From the NCBI GenBank assembly GCA_018651605.1, contig JABIDS010000018.1:1-61742 (forward strand): DNA of 61,742 nucleotides, given 5' to 3'. Made by a program: the position numbers and the translations under genes. Source of the DNA: an archaeon (lineage in GTDB: Archaea > Nanobdellota > Nanobdellia > Pacearchaeales > GW2011-AR1). Position 1 is the first letter of the stretch. Every line of letters starts with the position of its first letter. The notes under the pieces are model-generated. The model saw nothing but the letters and a program-made list of their open reading frames with translations, was not told where the DNA came from and made no database searches. Of the stretch, positions 33,337-41,189 are shown piece after piece.

Positions 33337-33837
33337 TTAAGCTAACCCTCCTTTAACCTTTTCAAAAACATCTTTACCAATCTTCTCAGCAATCTCTTCC
33401 TCTGAAAACATAACTTTCTCATCAAATGGAATTTCAACACCTGCATCACTCAAACCTTTAACAACAGCATAAACTCTTGAACCTCGAGTATTTGGAATAA
33501 GTCCACTATCTAATATCACCGAACCTTTCAAATCCTTAGCTTTCTTACCTAACAAAAATCCTGCCAAATAACCAGCACTCAAATTCTTCAAACTACCTTC
33601 TTTATCTTTAGGCCAACCCTTACTCAAAAGCTCCTTACTATTAACACTAAACAAAACTTTATCCTGCGCTTTAGAACTCTCAACAATTTGCAACAAAATA
33701 TACTTATTACTCTTCCGCACAACTAATCTCGGCTTATTACCTTTCAACAAAACCAATCTCTTCCGATAATCAGTTTTACATTCTCGTCTTCTTCTAACAT
33801 CTAATTTCTTTTGTTTATGTTTTTTCTTCATTATCAT
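33337..33837 (-). CDS. rpl18: Ribosomal protein uL18
   Basis: The 166-aa protein has the uL18 N-terminus (RRRRECKTDYRKRLVLLKGNKPRLVVRKSNKYI) and the 5S-rRNA-binding body with AGYLAGFLLGKKA and LIPNTRGSRVYAVVKGLSDAG. It binds 5S rRNA with uL5. It overlaps eL19 by 4 bp. Confidence 0.94.
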   Translation of the reverse strand: MIMKKKHKQKKLDVRRRRECKTDYRKRLVLLKGNKPRLVVRKSNKYILLQIVESSKAQDKVLFSVNSKELLSKGWPKDKEGSLKNLSAGYLAGFLLGKKAKDLKGSVILDSGLIPNTRGSRVYAVVKGLSDAGVEIPFDEKVMFSEEEIAEKIGKDVFEKVKGGLA

Positions 33838-34364
33838 TTTTTGTCCTCAGAGGGTACGCCTGCAGGTGTTTCCTTGGTTTTCCTTACTTTCGCGGGTTTC
33901 TTCTCCACTTTAACCTTCTTAACTCCACTCCCCTTCGCCTCCAACTTCTCTAATTCCACCCCATCCAAACCTTTCAGATAATCTTTAAGATTTGCTTTAC
34001 TTTTAAAATTACGCATTCTAATTTTCTTCCTCAAGTCCTTATACAATTCCAATTCAATAATTCCATGACGTTTAAGCATTTGAATATAATCTCTCAACTT
34101 CCTAGTAATTTTAACATAAATCTGTTTTCTTTTATTAACAGTTTTCTTAATCTTTCCAGGCCCTCTCTGAGTTTTTCTTTTCTTAACTTTCTTTCTACCC
34201 TTAACAGGACGAATACTAATTATTCCTTCACCAACCAAATCCTTAATATCTTGCTTTGTAATCGCTTCCTTAATTTCTCCAAGCCCTTCTTCATTAAAAA
34301 CTATTCTTCCTTTTCCAACTCCAAGAGCCTTTGCTGCTAATTCTTTTTTACGATTTAGTTTCAT
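33834..34364 (-). CDS. rpl19e: Ribosomal protein eL19 ending in a palindromic repeat
   Basis: The 176-aa protein has the archaeal eL19 core (NRKKELAAKALGVGKGRI, IRPVKGRKKVKKRKTQRGPGK) and a basic helix region. The last residues, TPAGVPSED, come from a repeat copy that ends two codons before the stop. It sits between orphan 9 and uL18, overlapping each by 4 bp. Confidence 0.92.
   Translation of the reverse strand: MKLNRKKELAAKALGVGKGRIVFNEEGLGEIKEAITKQDIKDLVGEGIISIRPVKGRKKVKKRKTQRGPGKIKKTVNKRKQIYVKITRKLRDYIQMLKRHGIIELELYKDLRKKIRMRNFKSKANLKDYLKGLDGVELEKLEAKGSGVKKVKVEKKPAKVRKTKETPAGVPSEDKK
33843..33869 (-). repeat. In-frame palindromic repeat, short form (copy 3, eL19)
   Basis: This 27-bp copy encodes residues 166-174 of eL19 (TPAGVPSED), almost at the C-terminus. 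On the plus strand it has CCTCAGAGGGTACGCC and then TGCAGGTGT. Confidence 0.9.
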
Positions 34365-34633
34365 ATTTCAAATCCCCCTAATTTATAGGTATAAAATAAT
34401 GAATTATCCATTGAAGTTCTAAGAATACTTTCATCCATTTCATTAGAATCTCCCTGAGCAACAAGACTCATACCTATCATAAATATGGCATTGTTAAATC
34501 TGTAAGCAGATTTATAATCCCTATTCTGTCTAGCTCTTGCTTCTCTCATAACGAAATCTTGTCTATCTCTACGAAACATAGTGATATCTTCTTGAGACAG
34601 ATTTACTAAAGGCGTTTCACTTATTGATCTCAT
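34361..34633 (-). CDS. Orphan 9 of the ribosomal operon
   Basis: The 90-aa protein begins MRSISETPLVNLSQED and has an Arg-rich helix (FRRDRQDFVMREARARQNRDY) of which the charged pattern is the main feature, then AIFMIGMSLVAQG. No family is recognised. It starts directly after the eL32 stop and overlaps eL19 by 4 bp. Confidence 0.7.
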   Translation of the reverse strand: MRSISETPLVNLSQEDITMFRRDRQDFVMREARARQNRDYKSAYRFNNAIFMIGMSLVAQGDSNEMDESILRTSMDNSLFYTYKLGGFEI

Positions 34634-35365
34634 CTACTTACCCCTCCCATAATTATTAGTTTTAATATCATTTTTGCCCTCAGAGGATACGCCTGCAGGT
34701 GTCTTTAAAACCTCTTCAGTATTTTTTTTAGTTGTTTTCTTTTTCTCAGATTTATCCTTTGCTTCTTCCTTCTTCTTATCCTTACCCTCTTTCTTAGGTT
34801 TTTCTTCAACTTTATCATCTACACTTTCCTTATCATCCTTCCCTTCTTTGCCCTCAGAGGGTACACCTTCAGGTGTCTCCTTTTCTTCAGCTTCTTTCTT
34901 CTCAACTTCCTTTGCCTTTTTATCTTTAGCTTTCTTTTTCTTATTCATCTTAGCTTTCTTCTCTTCTTTCTCTTTCTCAACTTTCTTCAAATTATCTAAA
35001 AATTTCTTAGAATTCAAATTATACAATCTAATTTTTTTCTCCAAAGCAACTTTCGCAATCTCTGCCTTTTTCTTCATTCCAACCTTAGCAACAATTGCAA
35101 TCTCTCCCTTCGCCACCTTCAATAACCCTTCAACATTAAAAACCATAACAGGCTCCATTCCATCAATCAACCCACGACTCTTACTCTCATTCTTAAAACC
35201 AATCATAACCCTTCGAAGATGCCCTTTCATCTTTTTATTTATCTTATTATCAATTCCCTTCGGCCTTCTATAAACTTGCTTATTTTTTCTTCTAACTCCC
35301 AACTTAGAGTATTTACTAAAATCAGTTCTCTTAAATTTCGGTGTTCGTTTTTTCTCATTTACCAT
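34634..35365 (-). CDS. rpl32e: Ribosomal protein eL32 with a long acidic/basic tail
   Basis: The eL32 fold occupies residues 1-130: KRTDFSKYSKLGVRRK, RRPKGIDNKINKKMKG and GLLKVAKGEIAIVAKVGMKKK. Residues 130-243 are a low-complexity Lys/Glu tail holding two copies of the palindromic repeat (residues 164-172 and 222-230). The protein is about 100 residues longer than typical archaeal eL32. A complementary 199-codon open frame here is a shadow. Confidence 0.9.
   Translation of the reverse strand: MVNEKKRTPKFKRTDFSKYSKLGVRRKNKQVYRRPKGIDNKINKKMKGHLRRVMIGFKNESKSRGLIDGMEPVMVFNVEGLLKVAKGEIAIVAKVGMKKKAEIAKVALEKKIRLYNLNSKKFLDNLKKVEKEKEEKKAKMNKKKKAKDKKAKEVEKKEAEEKETPEGVPSEGKEGKDDKESVDDKVEEKPKKEGKDKKKEEAKDKSEKKKTTKKNTEEVLKTPAGVSSEGKNDIKTNNYGRGK
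34676..34702 (-). repeat. In-frame palindromic repeat, short form (copy 4, eL32 end)
   Basis: This 27-bp copy encodes eL32 residues 222-230 (TPAGVSSEG). One base differs in the left arm (CCCTCAGAGGA), turning Pro to Ser. Confidence 0.88.
34850..34876 (-). repeat. In-frame palindromic repeat, short form (copy 5, eL32 tail)
   Basis: This 27-bp copy encodes eL32 residues 164-172 (TPEGVPSEG). CACCTTCAGGTG has one change from the perfect palindrome. It is the second copy in the same gene. Confidence 0.88.
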
Positions 35366-35366
35366 C

Positions 35367-35951
35367 CTACAAAAACCTCCTATTAGGTTTCTCTATAATA
35401 AAAATACCATCCTGAAAAACTCGTCTATCCTTATTTCTCACACGAGTCCCTTTTTCAATATTTGCAGCACATTGTCCAGCTTTTTCCCTATCAAAAGATT
35501 CCAACTCAATAATTTCCTTATCAACCTTAACATCAACACCTTCAACCAACTTTATTCTTCTATCTACCTTTTCACCTAAAAAATTCTTAACAACTAAAAT
35601 ATTATTTGCCTTATCATGACTAACATTCATTGGAAAGTGAACATTTGAAATTTGTAATCTATATTTAAATCCTTCATCAAGACCTTTAATCATATTTCTA
35701 ACATGCGCTTTCATAGTTCCAAAAATCTTTCTCTCTGTTTTCCGACTTCGAGAACAACTCAAAACAATTTTACCTTCAGAAACTTTAACATCAACCATAG
35801 CATTAATCTTTCTTTTTATTTTGCCCTCAGAGGGTACACCTGCAGGTGCGCCATCCTTCTTAACAATCAAAAAACCTTCAACTAATTCAGCACCCATACC
35901 TTCAGGTATTGAAATTTCTTCTTTCAAACCTTTGCCTTCAGCTTCTACCAT
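35367..35951 (-). CDS. rpl6: Ribosomal protein uL6 with internal palindromic repeat
   Basis: The 194-aa protein starts at the ATG at 35951 (MVEAEGKGLKEE), one base after the uS8 stop. The uL6 pattern includes GFLIVKKDG, then KRKINAMVDVKVSEGKI, MKAHVRNMIKGLDEGFKYRLQI and the C-terminal VDVKVDKEIIELESFDREKAGQCAANIE. Residues 35-43 (APAGVPSEG) are repeat-encoded and fall inside the first globular domain, in the loop that in other archaea is a short Gly-Pro-Lys-Gly type turn. This copy is therefore not in a tail. Confidence 0.93.
   Translation of the reverse strand: MVEAEGKGLKEEISIPEGMGAELVEGFLIVKKDGAPAGVPSEGKIKRKINAMVDVKVSEGKIVLSCSRSRKTERKIFGTMKAHVRNMIKGLDEGFKYRLQISNVHFPMNVSHDKANNILVVKNFLGEKVDRRIKLVEGVDVKVDKEIIELESFDREKAGQCAANIEKGTRVRNKDRRVFQDGIFIIEKPNRRFL
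35823..35849 (-). repeat. In-frame palindromic repeat, short form (copy 6, inside uL6)
   Basis: This 27-bp copy has a perfect CCCTCAGAGGG arm and a perfect CACCTGCAGGTG palindrome. It encodes APAGVPSEG (uL6 residues 35-43) in a loop between two beta strands. Confidence 0.92.
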
Positions 35952-35952
35952 C

Positions 35953-36324
35953 CTAAAACATATATGCAATTAAGCATCCTCCTAAATTTTGTTCTTCAGC
36001 TTCTTCATGTTTCATCAAACCCTTATTCGTAGAAACAACAACAAAACCAAAATTTCTCGCAGGTAAAAATCTACGAACATAACCATTAATCTTATCAACA
36101 GCAACAGTATATCTTGGTTTAACAGACATAATTTCATTCAAATCCAAAATCTCAACAGTCAATTCATTACCATTAACACTATAATTCAAATAACCAGACT
36201 CCTTTGCCAAATCCAATATATTTCTCAATAACTTTGAATGCTTCTTCAAAACAACACTTGTCTTTCTAGCTTTCTTAGCATTCATTATCTGATTCAATCC
36301 GTCTGCAACAATATCTTGACTCAT
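35953..36324 (-). CDS. rps8: Ribosomal protein uS8
   Basis: The 123-aa protein starts at the ATG at 36324 (MSQDIVADGLNQIMNA), one base after the uS14 stop. It has KHSKLLRNILDLAKESGYL, the uS8 conserved strand regions and the end NFGFVVVSTNKGLMKHEEAEE. It binds the 16S rRNA central domain. Confidence 0.94.
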   Translation of the reverse strand: MSQDIVADGLNQIMNAKKARKTSVVLKKHSKLLRNILDLAKESGYLNYSVNGNELTVEILDLNEIMSVKPRYTVAVDKINGYVRRFLPARNFGFVVVSTNKGLMKHEEAEEQNLGGCLIAYMF

Positions 36325-36325
36325 T

Positions 36326-36556
36326 TTAACTGTATTTTTTAAACCCAAGGTCCTCCGCAATTTCTCTAAAACAATGCCTACATAAATTCAATCCATAACT
36401 ATTAATCATCGCACCATACCTTCCACATCTCTCACATTTCTTTCGCGCAATTCCAGTCGTCCGGTCTTTAGGTTTATTATGCTTAATATATTTAGCCTTC
36501 ATCGCAGGCTTATTTCTAAAAAGTTTCAATGCCTTTCTCCAATCACTTGCAGTCAT
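36326..36556 (-). CDS. rps14: Ribosomal protein uS14 (zinc-binding)
   Basis: The 76-aa protein has the zinc motif KCERCGRYG...[19 protein letters not shown] (C-x2-C, C-x2-C). It carries an N-terminal extension of about 38 residues before the zinc site. It binds 16S rRNA in the head of the small subunit. It overlaps orphan 8 by 4 bp. Confidence 0.94.
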   Translation of the reverse strand: MTASDWRKALKLFRNKPAMKAKYIKHNKPKDRTTGIARKKCERCGRYGAMINSYGLNLCRHCFREIAEDLGFKKYS

Positions 36557-36879
36557 TTTACCAATTCTCCTTCAAGATTTAATAAATTATGATAAGTATC
36601 ACTTCCAAATGGAACTCTTTTGACTAATTTTTCAAAACAAGAACCTCGCTCATTAAGGTATTCAGTATATTCTACTCTAGGAGTTTCACCCTCTCCAGAA
36701 ACTCGCATAGTTTGAACCATATTCTCACCAAGAGAAACAGACCCTGCTTTAGAAACTGTTTCGCGAGTAGGTTTTTCACCATTAACCCTTTGAATATCAT
36801 AAACATCTCCAACTTGAACTTCTCTATTTTTAACTAAATCAAAAAATTCAGAAAATTTTACAGGTATTGGTGCAGTCAT
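36553..36879 (-). CDS. Orphan 8 of the ribosomal operon
   Basis: The 108-aa protein begins [16 protein letters not shown] and has beta-rich segments with [32 protein letters not shown] and [17 protein letters not shown]. No family is recognised. It lies between uL5 (39-bp gap) and uS14 (4-bp overlap). Confidence 0.7.
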   Translation of the reverse strand: MTAPIPVKFSEFFDLVKNREVQVGDVYDIQRVNGEKPTRETVSKAGSVSLGENMVQTMRVSGEGETPRVEYTEYLNERGSCFEKLVKRVPFGSDTYHNLLNLEGELVK

Positions 36880-36918
36880 TTTAAAATTCTCCCCAAGGAT
36901 TTTAAAACCCCGAAATTT

Positions 36919-37440
36919 TTAATTTCCATGTTTTTCCACAATCTCCAAATCTAATTTACTTTCTAAAAATTTCTTTATCTCTTCCTTAGTAACATTCTGT
37001 CTTCCAGGAATACTTCCTCTCTTCGCTTTCTTAAACTTAACTCTCTTACCTTTTCTCTTAAACACAACCATAACTTCAAATCCTAAAATACCAATATCTC
37101 TATCATAATCTAATCCAGGAATTTCAATATATTCATGAATCCCAAAACAAAACTGATTCTCTGTTATTTTTTTCTCAGATAATTCATTATCTAAAGTCAC
37201 AAAAAATCTCTCTAACAAATCCATAATCTTCTCCTTATCTCTAAGAGTAATCTTACAACCACTTTTCTTTCCAGGACTAATTCCAAACGCAGGTATTCTT
37301 TTAGTAGACTGAATACTCTGAATCTTTCCACCACTAATCATCTTCAACAACTGAACACTTTTATCATGTTTATCCTCAGTTCCACCACAATGTAAAACCA
37401 TTTTTTCTATTTCAATCTCTCGCATTTTATTTTCTACCAT
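36919..37440 (-). CDS. rpl5: Ribosomal protein uL5
   Basis: The 173-aa protein starts at the ATG at 37440 (MVENKMREIEIEKM), one base after orphan 7. It has the 5S-binding pattern IPAFGISPGKKSGCKITLRDK, FGIHEYIEIPGLDYDRDIGILGFEV and a basic C-terminal half. It belongs to the archaeal uL5 group. Confidence 0.94.
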   Translation of the reverse strand: MVENKMREIEIEKMVLHCGGTEDKHDKSVQLLKMISGGKIQSIQSTKRIPAFGISPGKKSGCKITLRDKEKIMDLLERFFVTLDNELSEKKITENQFCFGIHEYIEIPGLDYDRDIGILGFEVMVVFKRKGKRVKFKKAKRGSIPGRQNVTKEEIKKFLESKLDLEIVEKHGN

Positions 37441-37441
37441 T

Positions 37442-37756
37442 TTAATATTCTGGTTGATGAAATTGAATATAATATTCATTATCATTTATTTCAATTCTTA
37501 ATTGAGCATTTCCAGTAAAAAGAGGATTTGAAAATCCAACTCTCTCTGTTATTCCTATTATTTCTTGAGCATTTTTATCCTCCTCAAGATAAACCTGACC
37601 ACTATTATCATTATGATTCTCAGGATAGTATACTACTTCAACTTCAGGTGCATTCCCCAATTGAGAAAGTCTTCCTGCAAATTCAATATCAGTTTCACTA
37701 ATTCCATCAATTCCTTCTAATTTTTTCAATCCTATTTCTCTTAATTCTGCATCCAT
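37442..37756 (-). CDS. Orphan 7 of the ribosomal operon (paralogue of orphan 3)
   Basis: The 104-aa protein starts at the ATG at 37756 (MDAELREIGLKKLEG), one base after eS4. It has SETDIEFAGRLSQL, then an acidic middle, QEIIGITERVGFSN and the end EYYIQFHQPEY. Orphan 3 (41660-41977) shares DIEFAGR, ITEILAIASR and LRFHQP in the same order. The two are clear paralogues about 4 kb apart in the same operon. No known family. Confidence 0.75.
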   Translation of the reverse strand: MDAELREIGLKKLEGIDGISETDIEFAGRLSQLGNAPEVEVVYYPENHNDNSGQVYLEEDKNAQEIIGITERVGFSNPLFTGNAQLRIEINDNEYYIQFHQPEY

Positions 37757-37757
37757 T

Positions 37758-38435
37758 TTATTCAACCATCACATTCTTAACCCAAACATTAACACTCTCA
37801 CCAGAATCCTTCTTAACCTTTGAGCCATCATTTAATTTAATCTTAACAAGTTTCTTTCCACCCCTCTCAAAAACATGTTCAATCTTTCCTTTATTTCCAG
37901 CATGCTTACCTTCAATAACAACAGCATTAGAACCTTTATCTAATTTCACAACTCCCAAAATCTTCCCTGAAAAATCCAAAACAATTCCATCTCCAATTCC
38001 AACTTTCTCCTTTGACAAAACATTCTTACCACTATTCAAATTCAACTGCACAACACCTTTACTCAAAATCTTTTTATCCAAAACCTTATACACTCTAGAC
38101 TTAGCATCCTTATCTGCAATTTCCTCAAAACCAAACTTCTTACTTTCCAATAAAACCATCTTATAATTTTTCTTCATAACTTCCAAACTCAAAACATCAA
38201 ACAAACAAATCGGATAATTCACAACCTGAATCAACTTTCCATTTATCTTAATCTGTTTCTCATTAATTAATTTCTTCAATTCCTTTTTAGTTCTAACTAA
38301 TTTCAAAATATCTCTCATAACTATCATCAAAGGTATAGACTCTCCAAGGTTATGACTACTTCTAGCAACATACTTTGAACCCTTTCTAGCAATCGGCCAA
38401 AACTTTCCAAAATTATTTCTATTTAGGTATGCCAT
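37758..38435 (-). CDS. rps4e: Ribosomal protein eS4
   Basis: The 225-aa protein has the archaeal eS4 S4-like RNA-binding N-terminus (WPIARKGSKYVARSSHNLGESIPLMIV), KLVRTKKELKKLINEKQIKING, and a C-terminal KOW-like domain. It is an archaeal/eukaryotic small-subunit protein and is a strong marker for archaeal origin. It overlaps uL24 by one base and precedes orphan 7. Confidence 0.93.
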   Translation of the reverse strand: MAYLNRNNFGKFWPIARKGSKYVARSSHNLGESIPLMIVMRDILKLVRTKKELKKLINEKQIKINGKLIQVVNYPICLFDVLSLEVMKKNYKMVLLESKKFGFEEIADKDAKSRVYKVLDKKILSKGVVQLNLNSGKNVLSKEKVGIGDGIVLDFSGKILGVVKLDKGSNAVVIEGKHAGNKGKIEHVFERGGKKLVKIKLNDGSKVKKDSGESVNVWVKNVMVE

Positions 38436-38920
38436 TATTTCTTTTTCTCCACAGATTTACTTTCATCTTTCTTTTTCTCAACAGGCAACGGCTTCGCCTT
38501 AAATTCTTTCTTCTTCTCCACCTTAACAACTTTCACATTACCCTTTCTCTCCAACGCCTTCTTCCTTTTCTCATCATCCAAATTCAATTCCTTAATCAAA
38601 AGATTCGAAGGATTAAAATAAACACTAACTTTCGTCCCATCTTTCTTTGTCCTAAATATTCCTTCAATCATAACTCTAAGTTTCTTCAAATTAACATCAT
38701 CAATCTTTCCAGTCTTACCCTTAAACTCTCCCTTCATAATTTTAACATTATCTCCCTTACGAATCGGAACATTTCTCTTTCCATATCTCTTTCTCAAAGT
38801 CTCACTTAAATGAGCACTAACCATCTTATGTCGAACATGTAACGGAGCATTCGCTCTAAACTTCCTCTGTTTCCGAGGCTGTTTACTTCCTGTCCAATGT
38901 GTACTAAATTTTGCTTTCAT
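38435..38920 (-). CDS. rpl24: Ribosomal protein uL24
   Basis: The 161-aa protein has the archaeal uL24 core (HWTGSKQPRKQRKFRANAPLHVRHK, RKGDNVKIMKGEFKGKTGKI). A Lys/Glu-rich C-terminal tail of about 40 residues follows. No palindromic repeat is seen in it. It overlaps orphan 6 by 4 bp. Confidence 0.93.
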   Translation of the reverse strand: MKAKFSTHWTGSKQPRKQRKFRANAPLHVRHKMVSAHLSETLRKRYGKRNVPIRKGDNVKIMKGEFKGKTGKIDDVNLKKLRVMIEGIFRTKKDGTKVSVYFNPSNLLIKELNLDDEKRKKALERKGNVKVVKVEKKKEFKAKPLPVEKKKDESKSVEKKK

Positions 38921-39189
38921 TTTATTTCTAAAACCTCTCCTACCATTTCTCTTAATGTAATTTTATCTCGCGAATCTCTAAGAGTATCAACATCAAAAAC
39001 TTTTTGATAAGTTCTAACAGCACCAAAATGGTCAACTAATTTTAAATACACCCAACTTAAAATTATTTTTTCTTTTACTCTTCGAAGATCTTTTCCTATA
39101 AAGAAACCATGAATATCATTCTCTCTATGAAATTCTGATTCAATTTTCAATCTCATGTATTGGGAATATAATTCTTGCTCTACCATCAT
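38917..39189 (-). CDS. Orphan 6 of the ribosomal operon
   Basis: The 90-aa protein is helical (MRLKIESEFHRENDIHGFF, LSWVYLKLVDHFGAVRTYQK). It ends with REMVGEVLEIK. No family is recognised; it does not look like Rpp29. It overlaps both neighbours (uL14, uL24) by 4 bp. Confidence 0.7.
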   Translation of the reverse strand: MMVEQELYSQYMRLKIESEFHRENDIHGFFIGKDLRRVKEKIILSWVYLKLVDHFGAVRTYQKVFDVDTLRDSRDKITLREMVGEVLEIK

Positions 39190-39587
39190 ACAACAAACTT
39201 CGCGATTTTACCGACAAACGGCCATCGCTCATTTACTTCTCTCGCCACCGGCCCTTTAACTTGAGTTCCCTTTGGATTCCCCTTCTCATCCTTCAAAAGA
39301 GCAACTGCATTATCCATAAACGCAATTCTCTCACCACTCAATCTCCTAACAGGTTTCTTTTGTCTAATAACAACTGCATCAAAAACTTCTCCTTTCATTT
39401 TAGGATCTCCTTTTCTAACAGATACTTTAACCCAATCACCAAGCTTTGCATATTGCTGTCTACCCTTCCTAGTCTTTCCACCCTTAACACTAACAATTCT
39501 AACAATCCTCGCTCCACTATTATCACTAGCCAAAACATTACTTCCAATATTCAATCCTCGTGTTACTTTTGCTCCAACACCTTTCAT
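39186..39587 (-). CDS. rpl14: Ribosomal protein uL14
   Basis: The 133-aa protein has the uL14 barrel motifs LNIGSNVLASDNSGARIVRIVSV, GDWVKVSVRKGDP and VFDAVVIRQKKPVRR..GERIAFMDNAVAL. Full length for an archaeal uL14. It overlaps orphans 5 and 6 by 4 bp each. Confidence 0.95.
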   Translation of the reverse strand: MKGVGAKVTRGLNIGSNVLASDNSGARIVRIVSVKGGKTRKGRQQYAKLGDWVKVSVRKGDPKMKGEVFDAVVIRQKKPVRRLSGERIAFMDNAVALLKDEKGNPKGTQVKGPVAREVNERWPFVGKIAKFVV

Positions 39588-39832
39588 TGTATTTGACCTC
39601 CTTGTTTATGAATAGAAATACTATAGAGAGTTCCATCCTCATCTTCATATGCCGAAACAAAACCATTTGAACTTTGAACAATAAATTCTTCACCTCGAGG
39701 TTTCAAACTTTTATGAACTTGCCCACTTTTCTGAGGAAAACAACTCATAATTTCTTCAACATCATCAAAACCTTCAACTATCTTTGACAATGCTTGCCTT
39801 AATCCATTTTGCCCTAATATTTTATCTACCAT
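39584..39832 (-). CDS. Orphan 5 of the ribosomal operon
   Basis: The 82-aa protein starts at the ATG at 39832 (MVDKILGQNGLRQAL), one base after the uS17 stop. It has DDVEEIMSCFPQKSGQ and a beta-rich C-terminus (EEFIVQSSNGFVSAYEDEDGTLYSI). No family is recognised. It overlaps uL14 by 4 bp. Confidence 0.7.
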   Translation of the reverse strand: MVDKILGQNGLRQALSKIVEGFDDVEEIMSCFPQKSGQVHKSLKPRGEEFIVQSSNGFVSAYEDEDGTLYSISIHKQGGQIQ

Positions 39833-39833
39833 C

Positions 39834-40157
39834 TTACTTCTTACCCTCCGTGCCCTCAGGGGGTACGCCTGCAGGTGCATTTTCTTTAACAGCTTTACCA
39901 ACAACAATAAAATGAATTATCTTACTCAAAGGTCTACATTCCATAATTTCAATATAATCTCCAATACCAATATCTTTCACCATATCTTCAGGAAGACGAG
40001 CATGCAATTTTGTCTTACGCTTAGAATATCTCTCATACTTCTTAATATAAATCGTTCTCTCAAACTCGATAACAACTCTCTTTGGAAATTTCTTTATGAC
40101 TGTTCCTTTAAACGTTCTTCCACGAGTTCCAGTTGTTAATTTTTGTTTAGCTTTCAT
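39834..40157 (-). CDS. rps17: Ribosomal protein uS17 with repeat tail
   Basis: The 107-aa protein has the archaeal uS17 pattern TTGTRGRTFKGTVIKKFPKRVVIEFERT and YIEIMECRPLSKIIHFIVVGKAV. Residues 94-102 (APAGVPPEG) are encoded by a palindromic-repeat copy just before the stop. It follows uL22 directly (1-bp gap), the place usually held by uS3. Confidence 0.92.
   Translation of the reverse strand: MKAKQKLTTGTRGRTFKGTVIKKFPKRVVIEFERTIYIKKYERYSKRKTKLHARLPEDMVKDIGIGDYIEIMECRPLSKIIHFIVVGKAVKENAPAGVPPEGTEGKK
39852..39878 (-). repeat. In-frame palindromic repeat, short form (copy 7, uS17)
   Basis: This 27-bp copy encodes residues 94-102 of uS17 (APAGVPPEG). It has CCCTCAGGGGG and the intact core GCCTGCAGG. 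Confidence 0.9.
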
Positions 40158-40158
40158 T

Positions 40159-40875
40159 TTACTTTTTCACCTTCTTCGATTTTTTCTTAACTTTCTTAAC
40201 AATCTTAACCAATTTAATCTCAACATGTGTCCTCTTAAACCTTTTCCTTCCAAATCTTCTATAAGGTCTAGATGCAATATTCGCCTTACAACTAATTGCA
40301 ACTTTCTCAAGTTCCAATTCATTAGCAATAGCATTAGCCTTCAAACTTTTCAATAACTTAACAAACTCACCCAAAGCCTTAACAGGATATCTTCCACTCA
40401 TAATTCCTTTCTTATGAGGTATCTCTCCTCTCATTGGAATCGCAAACTTCATCTTTCCAGCATCCTCTAATTCAACAATAGCTTTCTCAACATGTTTTCC
40501 TCTAATAAAATTACAAATTGCAATAGCATGTTTAGTTGAAATATGTAAAGCACTCCCATTAACAACAGCCTCGATCTTACGCTCACCTTTTGGAGCTTCA
40601 ACTTTCTTAGGTTTTTCTTCTTTAGTTTTATTGTCCTCAGAGGGTACCTCATCAGAGGTTCTTGTGCCGGGAACAGTGTGAGGCGGTACGCCTGCAGGTG
40701 TTTCAACAGGTTTATCTTTAAATGAACTTTGCTCAGCATTCTTCGATGCTTCAGAATCTAAAGATTCTGAAATACCTTTATTCTCAACTTTAGCCTTAGC
40801 TTCAGCTATTGCTTCGCTTTCTCTTTCTTTCGTAGCTTCTCGTTTCTTCATTTCAGTTTTTTGTTCTTGGTCCAT
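40159..40875 (-). CDS. rpl22: Ribosomal protein uL22 with repeat-containing N-terminal extension
   Basis: The uL22 domain begins near residue 95 (ERKIEAVVNGSALHISTK, CNFIRGKHVEKAI, PMRGEIPHKKGIMSGRYPVKA) and ends RRFGRKRFKRTHVEI. The first 95 residues are a charged extension that contains a second repeat-like motif (SKNAEQSSF) and a long palindromic-repeat copy at residues 59-81 (TPAGVPPHTVPGTRTSDEVPSED, given as a region only). The extension is longer than in typical archaea. It follows orphan 4 (1-bp gap). Confidence 0.92.
   Translation of the reverse strand: MDQEQKTEMKKREATKERESEAIAEAKAKVENKGISESLDSEASKNAEQSSFKDKPVETPAGVPPHTVPGTRTSDEVPSEDNKTKEEKPKKVEAPKGERKIEAVVNGSALHISTKHAIAICNFIRGKHVEKAIVELEDAGKMKFAIPMRGEIPHKKGIMSGRYPVKALGEFVKLLKSLKANAIANELELEKVAISCKANIASRPYRRFGRKRFKRTHVEIKLVKIVKKVKKKSKKVKK
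40633..40701 (-). repeat. In-frame palindromic repeat, long form (copy 8, uL22)
   Basis: This 69-bp copy has hairpins CCTCAGAGG, ACCTCATCAGAGGT, GTTC..GGAAC and GGCG-GTA-CGCC, and ends GCCTGCAGGTG. The short form is this sequence with 42 bp removed between two GGTAC copies. Confidence 0.9.
40722..40770 (-). repeat. Second repeat-like segment (SKNAEQSSF) with hairpin, uL22
   Basis: The segment encoding SKNAEQSSFK (plus strand GAACTTTGCTCAGCATTCTTC) matches the uL4 C-terminal segment SKNVEQSSIK at about 23 of 29 bases. It is followed by a perfect hairpin TCAGAATC-TAAA-GATTCTGA (40751-40770). Confidence 0.55.
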
Positions 40876-40876
40876 T

Positions 40877-41188
40877 TTAAAAGTCCAATCCTAGTTTAAT
40901 TAACGCTTCTTGATAATCTTTTTTAGGGATTTTACAAAGTGCATAGCAAGTCCCGATAATTTTACCCTTAAGGGTAATAGATTCTCCCAATACAAAGGCA
41001 TTTATTCCATTATTAGTATACTTACCTTCTTTTGCTCCTAGGTATAACTCCTGCCTTAATTCATCCTCATCCATTCTCAGAAAACAAGAAGGAATTATTT
41101 TTAATTCTGGAACCACTTTCATTGGGGTCCCAGTTACTTTAAATTCTTCATCTCCTGATTTAAATAATTCTAATAATTTCTTTACCAT
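40877..41188 (-). CDS. Orphan 4 of the ribosomal operon
   Basis: The 103-aa protein begins MVKKLLELFKSGDEEFKV, has CFLRMDEDELRQELYLGAKEG and a C-terminal GKIIGTCYALCKIPKKDYQEALIKLG. Three cysteines; no family is recognised. It has one-base gaps from uS19 and uL22. Confidence 0.7.
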   Translation of the reverse strand: MVKKLLELFKSGDEEFKVTGTPMKVVPELKIIPSCFLRMDEDELRQELYLGAKEGKYTNNGINAFVLGESITLKGKIIGTCYALCKIPKKDYQEALIKLGLDF

Positions 41189-41189
41189 C

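Noticed and set aside
34674-35273. A 199-codon plus-strand open frame opposite eL32
   Set aside because: It is Ser/Phe-rich and lies antisense to a Lys/Glu-rich tail; such frames arise from the codon bias of the real gene. The eL32 gene is certain.
38917-39189. Orphan 6 or orphan 4 as the RNase P subunit Rpp29, often located in this operon
   Set aside because: Neither shows an Sm-like beta-barrel pattern with the expected Gly and basic residues.
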